A DNA stretch of 64,000 nucleotides. Origin: Nematopogon swammerdamellus (Eukaryota; Arthropoda; Insecta; Lepidoptera; Adelidae). The position numbers were made by a program, and so were the translations under genes. The notes below the pieces were generated by a model. The model saw only the letters and a program-made list of their open reading frames with translations, had not been told where the DNA came from and did no database searches. Shown piece after piece: positions 1-9,999 of this stretch (within the stretch, counting starts at the first letter, position 1; every line of letters begins with the position of its first letter). The stretch spans positions 16,919,523 through 16,983,522 of the forward strand of contig OX336342.1 of the NCBI GenBank assembly GCA_946902875.1. Reading direction: 5' to 3'.

Positions 1-179
1 GAAAGGAGGGGGAAGGTGTGGATCTAAGCTTGCGATGGCTTCACCGAACATATCCGGGCCCATCGGCAGTAGAGGAGGGTATTAATCGAGGCCGGGACTA
101 GCGAGTGGCCACTCTAAATTTCCCGCGCATGCTTCACGTTTCGGCTCGCTTCAAGCCCTCGTCAGCTAGTCTGCGTTGA
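1..179 (-). other. Probable 3' flank of the retroelement relic
   Basis: On the minus strand this follows the stop codon of the nuclease-domain reading frame at 180. It is mixed-composition DNA with no open frame of its own. It is probably the 3' untranslated part of the same element, but no A-tail or target duplication can be seen because the window starts here. Confidence 0.3.
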
Positions 180-1274
180 CTAGGACGCGGGGAAACCACC
201 AGTCCCGCTCTCGACCTCCCTCTCTCTACCTATCCATATTCTGTAGGATGCTTCCAGTGACGTTTTCGAAGCTCTCTCCATATATGAGCTTAGCGTCGAT
301 CTTGGGAGCCCTAGATTCTTGAAGAGACTGTAGAGCGACTTCGCTGGTAGTCCTCTTGCTCCGACTTCCACAGCGAAGAGATCAGTCTTGAATCCGTTTC
401 TCACAATCCGGTCTACTAAGTTGCAGTACTTGTTAAGTTTGATGTTGTGGTCCTTCGGTATGTTACTTTCCCATGGAACTGTAAGTTCAACAAGTACTAC
501 ATGCTTTGTCGCTTTTGAGAATATGAGTATATCCGGTCTTAATGCTGTGGTACAGATTTCCGAAGGCATTTGGTAATGCTTCTCATGTGTGTCCATCAAC
601 AATTCCCAATCCTTTGCTGCTCCCAAAATTGAAGAAGGTTTAGTCCTATCTTTGGGCAGCTTATTGGCTCCAGGTTTCACAAAGTTGACCTTCTGGAAGC
701 CGCTACTGGTTTGCCCTTTCCTGGTCCGTGCAATTGACAGGTTGATGGCCTCTCTGATGATTTGGAGGACTTTATCATGACGGTAGGAATACTGGCCTTG
801 CTCAAGTAGTATTTTGCATCCGCATAACAAATGTTTGGCCGTGCCTACGAACTCCTTACATGACGGGCATAGTCTATTTGTAGATTTCCCCCAACTAACT
901 AGGTTACTCGGGTCGGGGAGAGTAAGCTGGAATGCATTTAAGTAGAACTTAAGCAGCTCAGGGGACCAGTTGTATATTATGGATTTCCACTTCAATGCAG
1001 GAGGGATGCAGAAGTCACCCACTGTTAGCCAATCATTCTGCATTTCTAGGTTTAAGGCGTGAAGTTTGAAGCCTTGTTCCATGTCCTCCTGAGCAAAACC
1101 TTTCAGTATTTCTTTATCAGACTTTGCTGTTTCTATGCCCAATCCAGATCTATTGGTGCGTGTACCAACTTGGAATGATTTGTAGAAGTCGAGTCTCGAT
1201 TCCAGTTCATCTGATAGTGATGTGTTGGGTAAGGCTTGAATAGCGCTATCATCACTGATCTCAACGGAAAACAT
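180..1274 (-). CDS. Retroelement relic: CCHC zinc knuckle plus PD-E restriction-like endonuclease domain
   Basis: This 364-codon intact frame is the longest in the window. A zinc-knuckle pattern C136-P-S-C139, H148, C151/C153 (C-x2-C-x8-H-x4-C) is followed by a nuclease-like segment with R246-P-D248 and V-E263-L-T-V-P-W-E. This order, CCHC then PD-(D/E)XK, is that of the C-terminal end of non-LTR retrotransposons with restriction-like endonucleases (R2, R4 and NeSL type). There it makes the nick that primes reverse transcription. No reverse transcriptase domain is present here, so it is either a truncated element or a domesticated or captured domain. The first codons (M-F-S-V) lie in the adjoining SINE (its body motif for GTTTTCCGT), so the annotated start is borrowed and the native start is unknown. 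The absence of stops over 1.09 kb suggests recent insertion or selection. An alternative is a cellular protein derived from such an element. Confidence 0.6.
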   Translation of the reverse strand: MFSVEISDDSAIQALPNTSLSDELESRLDFYKSFQVGTRTNRSGLGIETAKSDKEILKGFAQEDMEQGFKLHALNLEMQNDWLTVGDFCIPPALKWKSIIYNWSPELLKFYLNAFQLTLPDPSNLVSWGKSTNRLCPSCKEFVGTAKHLLCGCKILLEQGQYSYRHDKVLQIIREAINLSIARTRKGQTSSGFQKVNFVKPGANKLPKDRTKPSSILGAAKDWELLMDTHEKHYQMPSEICTTALRPDILIFSKATKHVVLVELTVPWESNIPKDHNIKLNKYCNLVDRIVRNGFKTDLFAVEVGARGLPAKSLYSLFKNLGLPRSTLSSYMERASKTSLEASYRIWIGREREVESGTGGFPAS

Positions 1275-1544
1275 GAATTATTTACAAAGCCGTTTAGACT
1301 GACCTTTCATTCAGTGCGGGCGTACCAACGCGGGCGGGTTAAGCCCTATACCACCCAGTAAGGTAAGAAGGGACAGGGACCTACAGTTTTAGTCGGAATC
1401 CGATCCAAGATCAGCTTCCAACGGTCGAACGGTCACCCATCCAAGTTCCGACCGCAACATGCTCATGCGCAACATGATCATAAGCATGTTGCATGATCAT
1501 GAACGATAGTCGAGCGATCGCCCCAGTGAGCTACCGAGTCTGAC
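1262..1544 (-). mobile_element. Composite-head SINE, 3'-truncated copy
   Basis: On the minus strand the copy starts with the head (GACTCGGTAGCTCA near 1541), passes the 5S-like ACTTGGATGGGTGACCG and the GGATCGGATTCC T arm, then the body (GGTCCCT, GTACGCCCGCACTGAA). It stops in the GTTTTCC stretch where the retroelement frame begins. The 5S-like part is disturbed by an insert of GCATGAGCATGTTGC-type palindromic sequence near 1458-1500. The A-tail half is missing. Confidence 0.75.
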
Positions 1545-2313
1545 AAAGCATAGTGGTATGTTTGCAAAAGTAACAGTAAGTGTTCAGAGTTTCTTGTTTC
1601 CAGTATAAATTTAATTATGTATTATTTTTATGACTCGAAGCAAATGGGCTTGGTCAGGAAATGGCTGGGCCCAAGTTCAGAGAGACAGTCACAAAAGGCA
1701 AATTGTGTATTTCCGCGAAGAAGCATGTATAAAATAAACTGAATTCGTATGCAAATCGGTAAGATGTTACCGCCATTAACCCAAAACTGTAGACCTTAGC
1801 ACAGCCGCGCCCCACCACGCCGCGCCCCCTGCCGCTGTCCGCAAGACGGCGCGCGCCGTAAAATTAAAAGAAAAGCAGCATCAAGCTGTTTTTAATTGCT
1901 ATGAAGGCAGTTAAAATATTTAATATCGCCCTTAAAGCCGGTTGTATCGCTCGGGGAATTTTCAAGGAATGACGGACTCGGGTGTGGGTCGGAAGATAAC
2001 TAATATTACTACACGCAGAAAAGCTCAACTTATAAAATTAATAATCACAGCCCGTACTAAAACGACAGTTAATTTAAACGAAACTACGTCGTGTTCGACA
2101 ACAAAATATCCTAAATATGTGCCAAAATACATCAGTGAAAACCCCATGTGAATTGATTTAGCAGTTCTCAACTTATAAGCGGGGCTGATATATTCGTAAA
2201 GTGAATAAAGCCAAAAAAAACCACAAAAAAACTTTTAAAGAAAAATCGCGACGCGGGCGTTACACTACACTACGTTACACGCGTTCTCTATGGTAGTTAC
2301 AGATTGTGTTGTG
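1545..2313. other. No recognised feature
   Basis: AT-rich DNA with one GC-rich patch at 1797-1857 (CCGCGCCCC-type runs). A 69-codon frame at 1942-2151 lacks splice signals and recognisable motifs and is treated as chance. Confidence 0.5.
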
Positions 2314-2730
2314 TTTTTAGGGTTCCGTATCCGGTACGGGCCCCTATTACTAAGCCTACGCTGTCTGTCTGGCTGTCTGTCCGTCCATCCGTCCGTCTGT
2401 CCGAGGGCTGTATCTCTTGAACCGTAATAGGTAGCCCGTTGAAATTTTCACAGAATATGTGTTATTATGACCAATATAACAACAAATAATAAGAATAAGA
2501 AAAAGTAAAAAAAAATCATAGAAAAGCAAGAAATCATAGAAGAAACCAAAAAGTGTATGCGCGCGCGCCATCTACTGAATAGATGATAAAGCATTTTAAC
2601 TAATCATGACATTTAACTAATATGAAGCATTTAATAACACGCCATTTAGATGGCGTGAGTGGCGCTAGCCATGACATGGCGATACGGAACCCTCGGTGCG
2701 CGAGTTCGAATCGCACTTGGCCGGTTTTTT
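2314..2730 (-). repeat. GGGTTCCGTA dispersed repeat, full-length
   Basis: The left end is TTTTTAGGGTTCCGTATCC. It is followed by a CTGTCTGTCCGTCC-type run, ATCTCTTGAACCGTAATAGG and TGTGTTATTATG. The right end is TACGGAACCCTCGGTGCGCG, then GAGTTCGAATCGCACTTGG, then CCGGTTTTTT. GGGTTCCGTA and TACGGAACCC form an inverted pair near the two ends. The GCGAGTTCGAATCGC part looks like a tRNA T arm with a B box. This is a very common lepidopteran repeat; its class is not certain to me (SINE-like or non-autonomous DNA element). Confidence 0.75.
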
Positions 2731-3105
2731 ATTTTTTTTATTTATTCATTCGGATAATTGTACATTGTATATGATTGTATATTGTTTGCATTCTTTAGAC
2801 GTAGCATGACTGTACTCGAATTGTCACAATTTGTTCTTTAAAAACGATCATGTCAAAGAGCTAATGCGAGTATGTAACACTGTTAAAATTTTATTTTATA
2901 TGTAGGGCTGGACTTAAATACAGCGCTGAATATAATGAAATATTCACTAGATTCAGCATAGGCTGTGTCCAGTCCTTTTTTTCTCTTCTCTTGATAGTTT
3001 AGATGTCCAGTATAGTAAGGGAACATACAATAATGGTATAGTGTGTTGTACCTAATTGTGAAGTGAAAAATAAATATAATCTTATTTTTATTGTTACTAG
3101 TAAGT
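2731..3105. other. AT-rich spacer with a retroelement tail scrap
   Basis: At about 2808-2838 the motif CTCGAATTGTCACAATTTGTTC resembles the reverse complement of the LINE/SINE tail seen at 58920 and 55795. The rest shows nothing recognisable. Confidence 0.35.
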
Positions 3106-3341
3106 TCTTTTTTTTTTTTATGCAACCTGACACGGTTGGCTACATCACCTACAACATCCGTGATGTCAGCCCATAAGACCGGGTGAACTAGGTGCCATGT
3201 CAGTGCTTCCCTTCATTTCGCGCCGGCTACACTGAACTGGACGGAAAACACGAACTATTCACATAGCCGTTTCGACCGACCGCGACGTTTCGCTCAGTGC
3301 GGTGGTAGCAACCCGGCCGGGATAAACTCTACCACCTAAGT
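3106..3341 (-). mobile_element. Composite SINE family, 3' body only
   Basis: It begins with a T-run (A-tail on the minus strand), then CTGACACGGTTGGCTACATC, CCGTGATGTCAGCCCATAAG, and GAACTGGACGGAAAACACG, and ends at CTCTACCACCTAAG. No head is visible. 5' truncation is expected for a reverse-transcribed copy. Confidence 0.75.
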
Positions 3342-3943
3342 ATCGCGACTACCGCGTCCTCGTCATTATATCGTAGCTTGCGCTCACTTCTATCTAACTC
3401 AAGGTCGTACCCATATTCAGACGGTAAAAATGACAGAAAATGTTGCAGAAATTTGAAAAAATTGCAGAAAATGCAATTTCATGAGGCGCGCCTTATTTTT
3501 GAACGGCCGAATGCTCTGGTGTATCTTGACGGATTCTAGCGACCGCGCTCTCGGAAGTAGCTGTCTGTTAGTTTTCCTCTTGGATGGAGGTTGTGCGCGT
3601 CATTTTTTGCTGGACTGGTTGTATAATGTTATTCAGGTGTGCACTCCGAGTGATTGCCCCCATACAGCCTCCACCCCCGGCCCGCCCCGCTCCGCTTCGG
3701 TCTGCTCGGATGAGATTGGCGAACTCTCTAATAAAGTGACCTAACTAAACAACTGTCTCAAAAGCCGCGGCTTGTTTACATGTTCAACTTTTGTTTGGAT
3801 TGCTTAGAATGCTAGCAGGGAGGGTTTTGTGAAATCAGACTTTCTCTACCAGCAATTAAATTATTTTGTTTGTATGTCACCTTTATGTTTTACATTTTAT
3901 AATGTCGTTGATGTTGTGGAAGATATACAATGTAGTTACAAGA
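3342..3943. other. Unassigned DNA with an 87-codon open frame
   Basis: A plus-strand frame at 3481-3744 is GC-rich in its 3' half and ends beside an AATAAAG at 3729. No domain or splice signal can be recognised. It could be the end of an old retroelement or chance. Confidence 0.3.
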
Positions 3944-4192
3944 GAAAACCGGCCAAGTGCGAGTCGGAATCGCGCACTGAGGTTTCCACAACACGAAAAA
4001 AAAAACTTAAAAAAAAAACACGCTTCTTTTATGGGGGGTTCCTTAATTGTTTTACTATTCATATTTTTCATTATTTGTTGCCATAATAACATATATTCTG
4101 TTAAAGTTTCAACCAGTTAGCTGTTACGGTTCCACGGTTACGGACAGACAGACAGACGGCGTGGTCTTTATAATAGGCTTGTATTAAAAAAT
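3944..4192 (+). repeat. GGGTTCCGTA repeat, diverged copy
   Basis: It starts AAAACCGGCCAAGTGCGAGT and has a decayed GAGGTTTCCACAA in place of GAGGGTTCCGTA. Then come ATTATTTGTTGCCATAATAA, ATATTCTG, a GACAGACAGACAGACGGCGT run and AATAGGCTTGTA. This is the plus-orientation counterpart of the copy at 2314. Confidence 0.7.
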
Positions 4193-4369
4193 TAAAGAAG
4201 CAGATGTAAATTTTAATTTGCGAATATGATCGCTTTAAAAACGTTTCAACATAATGGATTTTTTATGAACGGCCGGCATGGGTCGCTATACCTAAAAGTT
4301 CAATGAAAGGTCAGCAGTCAGCACAGCCAATTATCATCATTAACTGTCATCACCAAAAGCTGCTTTTGT

Positions 4370-4888
4370 ATAAATCGCAGATCAGGTCCTGCTTGAAGTA
4401 CTGCTTATCTGGACTCGATCCAGTGTCGAGCCGTGCGACTAGTGGGTGGCCCCGAAGTGTCCCGCGATCTAGAATCATTGCAACTCTGTAGACCGTAGGG
4501 ATGTCAGCTCCCTGAGTGTGTTCTATCACTTATTCCATGGGGAGTGCTCGAAGGATCTGCTTAATGCGATCCCGCCGTCCCCTTTCCACCTCCGCACCTC
4601 GCGCACTGGGCTTGGATTTCATACCTACACGCTGGACTTACCGCGGATGCGTACCAATCGATTCTGCAGATCTTTCCTTTACAGAAACGGGTAAACTCTG
4701 GAACGCTCTCCCTGCTCATATATCCCCCCCCCCCCCCCCCCCCAAGTACAGTCTCGGGTCCTTCAAGAGGGGCCTGAATGGGCCTGTCAGGCCGGCATGG
4801 CATTCGCACCCCCCGCATACGACCGAATATCCGTGGGCGCCGTTAGACACTTTATGGGTGCCTCGGCGCCATATGTCGCGCTTTTAAT
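4370..4888 (+). pseudogene. LINE reverse transcriptase C-terminal relic with 3' UTR
   Basis: Three short frames in succession match the C-terminal part of jockey/CR1-type LINE proteins. Frame one gives I-R-S-C-L-K-Y-C. Frame two (4502-4690) gives S-L-S-V-F-Y-H-L-F-H-G-E-C-S, then T-L-D-L-P-R-M-R-T-N-R-F. Frame three (from about 4690) gives G-K-L-W-N-A-L-P-A-H-I-S followed by Y-S-L-G-S-F-K-R-G. The motifs HGEC, TNRF, LWNxLP and LGxFKR are the usual hallmarks in order. An in-frame TAG at 4489, a frame change near 4690 and a 17-C run show it is dead. Its tail (GTTAGACACTTTATGGGTG, then ATGTCGCGC) recurs at 8888. Confidence 0.75.
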
Positions 4889-5267
4889 AAAAAAAAAAAG
4901 TTTTAAAAAACATAAAACCGACTTCCTAAAAAAAGTAAAACTAAAAAACTATTTAAAATAAAAATATAAAAACCGCCTTCAAAAATATATGAAATAAAAA
5001 CCTAAAAAAAAAAACGAACCCTAGAGTTGAAGGCGGTGCTAAAAAGGCTACACAAATCACAAAGGATATTATCATCCGCTCATGTTTTCTTTCATGCATC
5101 ATTTTGCTTGCTTTAGCACCGCCTTCAACTCTAGGGTTCGTTTTTTTTTTTAGGTTTTTATTTCATATATTTTTGAAGGCGGTTTTTATATTTTTATTTT
5201 AAATAGTTTTTTAGTTTTACTTTTTTTAGGAAGTCGGTTTTATGTTTTTTAAAACTTTTTTTTTATT
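4885..5267. mobile_element. Long foldback element, about 158-bp arms
   Basis: The left arm (4885-5043) and right arm (5112-5267) are almost perfect reverse complements. Matching landmarks are AAAACCGACTTCCTAAAAA / TAGGAAGTCGGTTTT, CCGCCTTCAAAAATATATG / its complement, and CGAACCCTAGAGTTGAAGG / its complement. The loop is about 68 nt. The only obvious arm difference is the length of the A/T runs. There is no coding capacity. Such structures fit foldback or MITE-type elements, or an inverted duplication of an AT-rich repeat, since the right-arm end has relatives at 6515-6606. Confidence 0.8.
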
Positions 5268-5307
5268 TCACAGTTTTTTTTAGTAATTTTTTGCTATTAA
5301 TGTACTC

Positions 5308-5344
5308 GGCGGAATCGCTCGGCCTTCGGCCTCGCGATTCCGCC
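5308..5344. repeat. Perfect short hairpin with Helitron-minisatellite core
   Basis: GGCGGAATCGC pairs with GCGATTCCGCC around the core TCGGCCTTCGGCCTC. The core is the same as in the 68-bp minisatellite of the Helitrons at 9966 and 39390. Confidence 0.7.
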
Positions 5345-5386
5345 TCGCTTTCCAATCCGATCTTGACCCAATTAAAATAGGACCAC

Positions 5387-5727
5387 GTCAGCTTCGATAG
5401 CTCAGTGGTGCAGACAGTCAACTGTCGCTATTGAATTTTAAGCAACGCTGGGTGCGGTCAGTACTTAGATGACCGCTGACCGTTGGAGGCTGACCAAGGT
5501 TCGGATTCCTCGTAAAACTGTAAGTCCCTTCCCTCGTAATCTTACTTGGTGGTAGGGTTTAACCTTCCCGGGTTGGTACCACCGCACTGAATTAAACGTC
5601 GGTCGAAACGGCTATGTAAATAGTTTGTGTTTTCCGACCAGTTCAGTGTAGTCAGCACGATCAAAGGGGGAAGCACTGACATGGCACTGGTGTTATGGGC
5701 TGAAATCACGGACGTTGTAGGTGATGT
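5387..5727 (+). mobile_element. Composite tRNA/5S-head SINE, near full-length
   Basis: The head starts GTCAGCTTCGATAGCTCAG, then TTTTAAGCAACGCTGGG, GGTCAGTACTTAGAT, GACCGCTGACC, GGAGGCTGACC and the T-arm GGTTCGGATTCC. The body runs through GGTACCACCGCACTGAA, GGCTATGTAAATAG and GCACTGACATGGCA and ends GTAGGTGATGT at 5727, just before the A-tail motif. The 5S part has lost 4 nt (GATGGGTGACC reads GATGACC). Confidence 0.85.
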
Positions 5728-5730
5728 TGC

Positions 5731-5925
5731 AGAACTTAGTAGAATGGACAGACATAAACGTGTTACGGAAGCCTACTTTTATTATAAAATAACCGTCGGA
5801 GGACCTTGGTTGAAAATTGTAAAATTTAGTAGAACGGATAGACATGCATATGTTACGGAACCCTACATTCATTTTGCAGAACTTAGTAGAATGGACAGAC
5901 ATAAACGTGTTACGGAACCCTACTT
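5731..5925 (+). repeat. Three diverged direct repeats of about 47 bp
   Basis: Copies at 5731-5777, 5822-5867 and 5877-5925 share GAACTTAGTAGAATGGACAG, then ACATAAACGTGTTACGGAA and CCCTAC. The second copy is the most diverged (AACGGATAGACATGCATATG). They begin right at the broken end of the preceding SINE. Confidence 0.75.
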
Positions 5926-6130
5926 AACAGTTGCACTCCGGGAGTGCCGGCAGATCCCGTGCCACTCTAACTTAACCCTTAACGCAATGACTTAAGGTTT
6001 CATTTTAAAAATGACGCTGACGCGATGTCGCGAGTTATACATTTTTACCCACCTAAAAAAGTGCCAAGAGCCGCTAAAGAAGTTTTCACTTCAAAAACCT
6101 CAGGGTTATCCCCTTTCAAATAAAAAAAAA

Positions 6131-6222
6131 AAGAATTTTCAAAATCGGCCCACAATTGACGGAGTAATCGCGTAACAAACATCCAAAAAAAGAAAACATA
6201 CCGTCGAATTGAGAATCTTTTA
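6131..6222 (+). repeat. AT-rich dispersed repeat, copy 1
   Basis: It shares AAAATCGGCCCACAATTGAC, GGAGTAATCGCGTAACAAAC, AACATAC and GTCGAATTGAGAA with the copy at 6902-7046. The GAATTGAGAACCTCCTCC plus GAAGTCGGTT end is a common lepidopteran repeat end. Confidence 0.65.
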
Positions 6223-6504
6223 GGTCTAAAGTAAATTTCTCGTGAAGACAAATGCAACGAGCCCAAACACGATGGGTTTATCATGTGTAGTTTAGGAGTT
6301 CCTATGGCCACCTTCTGTCTCCATCATCAAACCAGCTCGATGGTACTCGGTACAGTAGGTACTGGCCAGGTACCATAATAAATTAAGCGCCGGTCGGAAA
6401 AGATAAAAAAATTTCAAATTTAGAATATTCATGAAACAAGGGTCCGAATATGTATCACTAGTATATCGATTCATGTATTTCAACAGGACAGAGAAAATTT
6501 CAAA

Positions 6505-6606
6505 ATATTAGGTATTTAATACTTTTTAGTTTTTTTTTTTTTTGTTTTTTGGAAATCGGTTTAATATTTTTTAAAACAGTTTTTATTTCATTCTTTTTAG
6601 TAATAT
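6505..6606 (+). repeat. Relative of the 5267 foldback arm
   Basis: TTTTGGAAATCGGTTTAAT, TTTTTTAAAAC and TTTTTATTTCA followed by TTTTTAGTAAT parallel the right arm and flank of the 4885-5267 foldback. This looks like a single-arm copy of the same AT-rich element. Confidence 0.5.
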
Positions 6607-6678
6607 TACATAAAAAAGAATAATCGAAATCGAATAATCGAAATCGATTGAAGTGGTACAGAATTATTCGCCATATGT

Positions 6679-6820
6679 GTCAGACTGCAAATTGCTGAAT
6701 AAGTCCACATCACAAATGTTTTGCTGAAGGTAACCACACACCATACTAATTTATCAAACTGAAAATTGCCGAAAACGACCACATCACAAGTTTTGCTGAA
6801 GGTAACCACACACCATAGTA
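6679..6820 (+). repeat. Two direct repeats of about 70 bp
   Basis: 6679-6747 and 6755-6820 share CACATCACAA, TTTTGCTGAAGGTAACC and ACACACCATA. No coding sense was seen. Confidence 0.65.
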
Positions 6821-6901
6821 TTATGCTGATTTTTCGAAAACCACTGAACCAATTTCGATAAAATTGAAATGGGACCACCTCGGAAGTATGACCTAACTAA
6901 C

Positions 6902-7046
6902 AAAAAAAGAATTTTCTAAATCGGCCCTCAATTGACGGAGAAATCGTGTTACAAACATACAAAAAAATAAAAATAAAAAAAAAAATAAAAAAAAAAAAAA
7001 AACATACAGACGAATTGAGAACCTCCTCCTTTTTTGGAAGTCGGTT
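6902..7046 (+). repeat. AT-rich dispersed repeat, copy 2
   Basis: A second copy of the 6131 repeat, complete at the 3' end: AATTGACGGAGAAATCGTG, ACAAACATACAAAAAAATA, CAGACGAATTGAGAACCTCC, then TTTTTTGGAAGTCGGTTAA. Confidence 0.7.
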
Positions 7047-8186
7047 AAAAAATAAAATACAAAAAACTATATATGACTAACACTCGCGAAACCACGCTCA
7101 GAGAGGTGCCATGTCAGCTATAAGACGTATACGCAAAGGTCGTCGTCTAATTATGCATTCAACATTTTAAAAACACACAAACATTTTTACATACAAACGA
7201 AATGAAATGAGCCAACAGTAAATAAATTTATTCATTTAAAAAAAAAATTATTTATATGTGTAAACTGGGCTGGCTACTTCTGTAAGCTTTGTCTATGGAG
7301 AACGTCAAGGACGTGCAAGCTCCCCATTCCACATTTAAATTTTACCATTATTCATTTTGGTCGTCCAGACGAAACACAATTTCATTAGTAAAAGTCGCCT
7401 CCAAGAGCATTCGCTACTAAAGGCTTAGAGGTCCTGCAAATTCCGCTCGCAACCGCAACTGCGAATTAAATTGCACTTCTCTCGCGTCCTAAGTCGTTAG
7501 TCAACCACGAAATGAGATGCACTCGGTCTCATAAAGCTGTCTCCTTAGTTTCTGCTGAGTGGGACCCTCCGGCAGTTTGGACCCATCTGTCCGACTGGCC
7601 GTCTGGGGTTCGCTATCATCTCTTTCCCTTGTAAAAGTGTCCTTCAAGAAGAACTATTTCTAGTCTAGAAGTAGACAAACATTTACTTTTCATATTTGTT
7701 TCTATTATTTTATTATTTGATGGAAATTTATACCACCATAGTACCTGATCCTTATTTATTCTCGGCCACTTCACACTTTTTCATGTATCCTAAAGGTTGG
7801 CTGAAGGAAAGCGTCTGTGCCGTTAAGCTATACCTTTTGCAACCGATTCAAAGTTACCTACAATAAACATAATAATTATCTAGATTTTATTTGATGTTTT
7901 TTGGTTGAAGTCTCAATACATGTATTTATTTATTTCTGCCAATTACACCTCAGTTTGTAAAAATATATGTTAGCTCGTTGTAAGTGTTCATAATAATAAT
8001 TACCATTTAATTTACATTACCTTTCCTTCATTTTAAAATTTAATTTACTTCCCTCAACAAGAATAAATTATAACAAAGTGACTGTATGCTTAGATTTATT
8101 AAATAACTTATGTTTTCAGTCTGCCAGACAAAACTAATTAAGGAAATTCCACGAACAGTTGAATTATAATAACAGGTACCTTTACG
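7047..8186. other. No recognised feature
   Basis: Unique-looking DNA, AT-rich outside 7300-7650. A splice-acceptor-like CTGTCTCCTTAG at 7537-7548 leads a 39-codon open stretch, but nothing protein-like was recognised. Confidence 0.4.
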
Positions 8187-8412
8187 GGTGGCCGAGTGGT
8201 CTGGGGGTCGTCGGCTTCTCTTTCAAGAGGTCCGAGGTTGGAATCCGGTCGGCATGTACCAATGAGTTTCTTCTGATTTGTGCATACCTTCACCAGCTCC
8301 TCCATGGCTCCGATTCTATGTAAAACTGTAGGTCCACCGGGTTTCCTGGAGAAAATTACCTAAGACAAATCCGCCCTTGCCATACATTAGGTGACATAAA
8401 GTGTAATATTTA
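8187..8412 (+). mobile_element. tRNA-derived SINE
   Basis: The head ACGGGTGGCCGAGTGGTC carries an A box (TGGCCGAGTGG). GAGGTTGGAATCCGG carries a B box about 40 nt later. The head resembles Ser/Leu-type tRNAs, which also begin with GGCCGAGTGG. The body includes GTAAAACTGTAGGTCCAC, and the end is CATTAGGTGACATAAAGTG, then TATTTATTTATATTTATTA. It is distinct from the composite SINE family. Confidence 0.75.
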
Positions 8413-8885
8413 TTTATATTTATTATCAGAAACTAAATTTTTATTTATACTAATACGTTTTGATTATTAATAATTTAAAATGTTAATAAGCATTATATTA
8501 AAGTAGTTCTATTGTTTGTAACCTCAACATAATAATGTGTCCCTGTAAGCAAAAGTGTAAAGCGTTCTTTGATCAATAAATATTATTTAAACCAAAATAG
8601 AGGGATCAGAATGCTTATTTCTGGAATCTTGTTGATCATCGTAATACCTGGGGCTAGATAAAATCGTTTACGATTCAGTGCCTCGTGTTTAGAGAACACA
8701 TTTAGATTCTATTGTATACAAAAATATTGAAAAAAAATCGTCAAAAAACTCCGTAGCTTGACGGACACCCAAATCAGAGTAGGCCCGTGTTTTTTTTTAA
8801 TTCGAACGAAGCACTTTCTAGGGTAAGTACTTTTAATTTCCGATACGGATATGTTGTGTCACACCCTTAAGACCTAGTACAGGTA
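8413..8885. other. No recognised feature
   Basis: AT-rich, mostly non-repetitive DNA. No open frame or structured element was supported. Confidence 0.5.
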
Positions 8886-8887
8886 CA

Positions 8888-8945
8888 AATCCATGGGCCT
8901 CGTTAGACACCTTATGGGTGGCTCGGCGCCACATGTCACGCCTTC
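8888..8945 (+). mobile_element. 3'-end fragment of the 4370 LINE family
   Basis: ATGGGCCTCGTTAGACACC, TTATGGGTGGCTCGGCGCC and ACATGTCACGCCTT match the tail of the LINE relic at 4835-4885 with few changes. It is a severely 5'-truncated insertion. Confidence 0.7.
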
Positions 8946-9340
8946 TATATAACTTATTTAGAGTATAATATTAGATAAATCTTGTTTATTTGACAACACA
9001 TATTTCCATAGATATAAAAGGAGCAGAAAAAAGTAACTGCGTAAGAGGAACCCGTAAAAGAGATACCGGTGGGAGGGAGGGTGGTGGCGGATAAGGGAGA
9101 GTCTAAAAAATAAAAAAATAATAAAAAAAATTGCAACGTAACATGGATTAAAAATGTATGTAAATGTTAATTATAAAAATCTGATTCCTGTGCCAATAAA
9201 CTGTTACATATCTATACATATAATAAAATCGTAAAGGTAAGAAAGTCTGTACATTGAATGTATTCGGAAAAAAACTAACCAGGGTGGCTTAAAATTAGAT
9301 ACTGAACATGTTAGAACAGTTTTTAAAATTTTTGTTTGTT

Positions 9341-9356
9341 TGTTTGTTTGTTTGTC
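9341..9356 (+). repeat. (TTTG)n short run
   Basis: Four to five TTTG units within the Helitron 5' region. Confidence 0.8.
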
Positions 9357-9999
9357 TGTACGCGCATCACGCAAAAACCACTGAACGGAATTAGACGAAA
9401 CTTTGTATAGTGGCAGTTTATATGCCGGGTTAACATAATACGTAAAAAAAATTACCAAAAATAAAAAAAAATTAAACAAATTATAAACATTATTGCGCGT
9501 TTAAAATCACGTACATAATTATACCTTGAGAACTGGCAGCAAATACAATTTCAATAAAATATTCATTCGAAATTTAAAAATAAGTAGATACAACGAAAAT
9601 GAAAGTTCTTCTTTTTTTATAACTTGAACACAATAGTCTATACATATCTATTCTTTCTATACATATAATAAAATCGTAAATGCAAAAATGTCTATTTGTA
9701 CGCGCATCTCGCAAAAACCACTGAACGGAATTTGACGGAACTTTTTATAGTGACAGTGTATATCCCGGATTAACATAATAATTAAAAAATATAATAAAAA
9801 TCACGTAAGCCAAAGTAAAGGTAAAAAACAATTTTAAATGTCATGTTGACAACGGAGAACTGTCATCTTGACGTGAGCTGGCCGGTGACAAATTGTTTAA
9901 TAAATAAAAAAAATAATTGAAAGTCGAAGTTATGTCGCTGTCATTGGTGCAATAAAATTTATATATCTGTAGCCCGCGGCTTCGCTCGCGTGAAATTCG

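Noticed and set aside
5627..5995. A 122-codon frame
   Set aside because: It is made of the SINE 3' body and the three 47-bp repeats.
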